Assembly: GCA_028829895.1 (NCBI GenBank) | Contig: CM054182.1 | Coordinates: 64,262,879 to 64,326,878, forward strand | Origin: Sinotaia quadrata | Taxonomy: Eukaryota; Mollusca; Gastropoda; Architaenioglossa; Viviparidae | Direction of reading: 5' to 3' | Length of the DNA: 64,000 nucleotides | In this document: positions 63,019-64,000 of the stretch, piece after piece | Position numbering within the stretch: the stretch's first letter is position 1 | Layout of the letters: each line of letters starts with the position of its first letter | Made by a program: the position numbers and the translations under genes | Notes under the pieces: generated by a model | Database searches by the model: none | Told to the model about the DNA's origin: nothing | What the model saw: the letters and a program-made list of their open reading frames with translations, nothing else

Positions 63019-63625
63019 AGCCTGCTATCTTTATTATTAAAAAACGAAACAACAACCTTTTAAGTTAGCTATTTCATGTAGAAGTGTAAAGAAATTACAA
63101 GTCAGGGGAGGGGGGGGACCCCCCCAAAAAAGAGATTTTTTTACACTTTAAAACGATGTTCAAATAAGAAACAAAATGGGAAAAGAATTTGTTTAAATAT
63201 AATCAAAAACGAAATAATAAACTAAATATTAAGTTTGTGTTACAGTACACAGAACGCTTGAAAGAACTGAAATATTTCAGAGCGATGTTTTTCTACAATT
63301 TTAACATCTAGAGTTATCTTTTCTTGTTGAAATTAACGATGATTTAAAACTATTTTTTCTACATAATAAAATTGTCACCCATAACTAAAATTAAATGAGC
63401 AAATAAAGCAATATTCACAAATATGATCTGCGTCTTTAAAACGAAATATTTCAAGAAAATAGTATATTTTCACATAATTATTTGCAAGTCACTCCGAGAT
63501 CGGCCTATATTTGAACGAGTTAATTCGGAAACTGTCAATAATTCTACTTCAGTACTTGAAAAATAATAATAATATGCTTACAAAAAAATTCAAGAAAATG
63601 AAAATAAACTTTAATAAACACTCAC

Positions 63626-63804
63626 AAATAGATCTGACCGATAAATGGTTTCAACTGATCGTATAAGGCGGAATAATCAGCGTTAGCGTCGGTACACCGT
63701 GTCTCAGAAATGAAAGCCATGACTGTGGCGTGAATTGAGAAAGATGCTACGGGGTTTTCGATTTCGCAAGAACCGGCTGGACTAATAATCGCGTATTGTG
63801 TCAT
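63626..63804 (-). CDS. Candidate first coding exon, unknown gene
   Basis: The ATG has A at -3 and opens 59 codons plus two bases, ending exactly at a perfect GTGAGT donor (63620-63625). Without splicing the frame stops one codon later. The residues are balanced and not low-complexity (start MTQYAIISPAGSC; end QLKPFIGQIY), with two cysteines and no clear membrane segment or signal peptide. The segment is clearly richer in G+C than its flanks. An inverted CCAAT box lies about 180 bp upstream. It may be the 5' exon of the gene whose decayed copy or last exon lies at 61,947-62,637. The family is not recognised. Confidence 0.5.
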
Positions 63805-63985
63805 GTTTTTAGAAAGAGGTTGAAATGCTGAATAAAATGATATGTTTTCCTAGTTTTTCTGAAAAATATTTGATCCCAAAAATTGGTCTCAAATTTTTAA
63901 CTTAAATTTTTTTTGGTGTTATTCTTAACGTACAATATGGAAAAAAATATGAGTGTATAGAGTTATCTCTCTTCTTTTTAATGGA

Positions 63986-63990
63986 CCAAT
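63986..63990 (-). promoter_or_regulatory. CCAAT box (NF-Y type)
   Basis: CTGATTGGTCC on the minus strand matches the NF-Y/CCAAT consensus well and lies about 180 bp upstream of the candidate ATG at 63,804. The window ends 10 bp further on, so no other promoter part can be seen. Confidence 0.35.
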
Positions 63991-64000
63991 CAGAATTTCG

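Overview
This window looks like non-coding or intronic DNA from a large, repeat-rich animal genome. The dense (GATA)n/(GACA)n and (CA)n arrays, many private minisatellites, AT-rich background and a Ty3/Gypsy element of the Gmr1 type suggest a mollusc, most likely a coleoid cephalopod such as an octopus. That identification is inference from texture; no species-diagnostic gene was recognised.

Layout. About 0-27.5 kb: no convincing gene. It is filled with microsatellites (CA, GATA, CT, GA), at least twelve unrelated low-copy minisatellites (units of about 34-90 bp), and the decayed reverse-transcriptase core of a CR1/L2-like LINE near 11.9-12.3 kb. A GC-richer island lies at 25.2-26.8 kb. 27,519-35,833: a complete, apparently young LTR retrotransposon on the minus strand. 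It has two 1,546-bp LTRs that look identical by eye, a perfect 5-bp target-site duplication (ATTAC), a polypurine tract and one uninterrupted 1,456-codon gag-pol frame. The pol order is protease, integrase, reverse transcriptase, RNase H, so integrase comes before RT as in Ty1/Copia although the enzymes are Ty3/Gypsy-like. That arrangement marks the Gmr1 lineage and is the strongest single observation here.

About 35.8-53 kb: more microsatellites and minisatellites, a second LINE remnant (46.95-47.2 kb), a diverged interspersed repeat present in two inverted copies (about 45.0 and 48.4-48.8 kb) and decayed coding-like sequence on the minus strand at 47.2-48.1 and 50.8-51.3 kb. About 53-64 kb: the texture changes to AT-rich DNA with few tandem repeats, and this is where host-gene signals appear. 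A three-exon model on the plus strand (56,067-60,052) keeps phase across all junctions; a minus-strand first exon with a perfect GTGAGT donor sits at 63,626-63,804; a frameshifted coding-like block with a downstream AATAAA lies at 61,947-62,637. A 75-bp near-perfect palindrome is at 60,205-60,279.

No rRNA, tRNA, CRISPR array or prokaryotic operon was seen. Only the retrotransposon proteins can be given a function with confidence; the host-gene models are predictions whose products I do not recognise.
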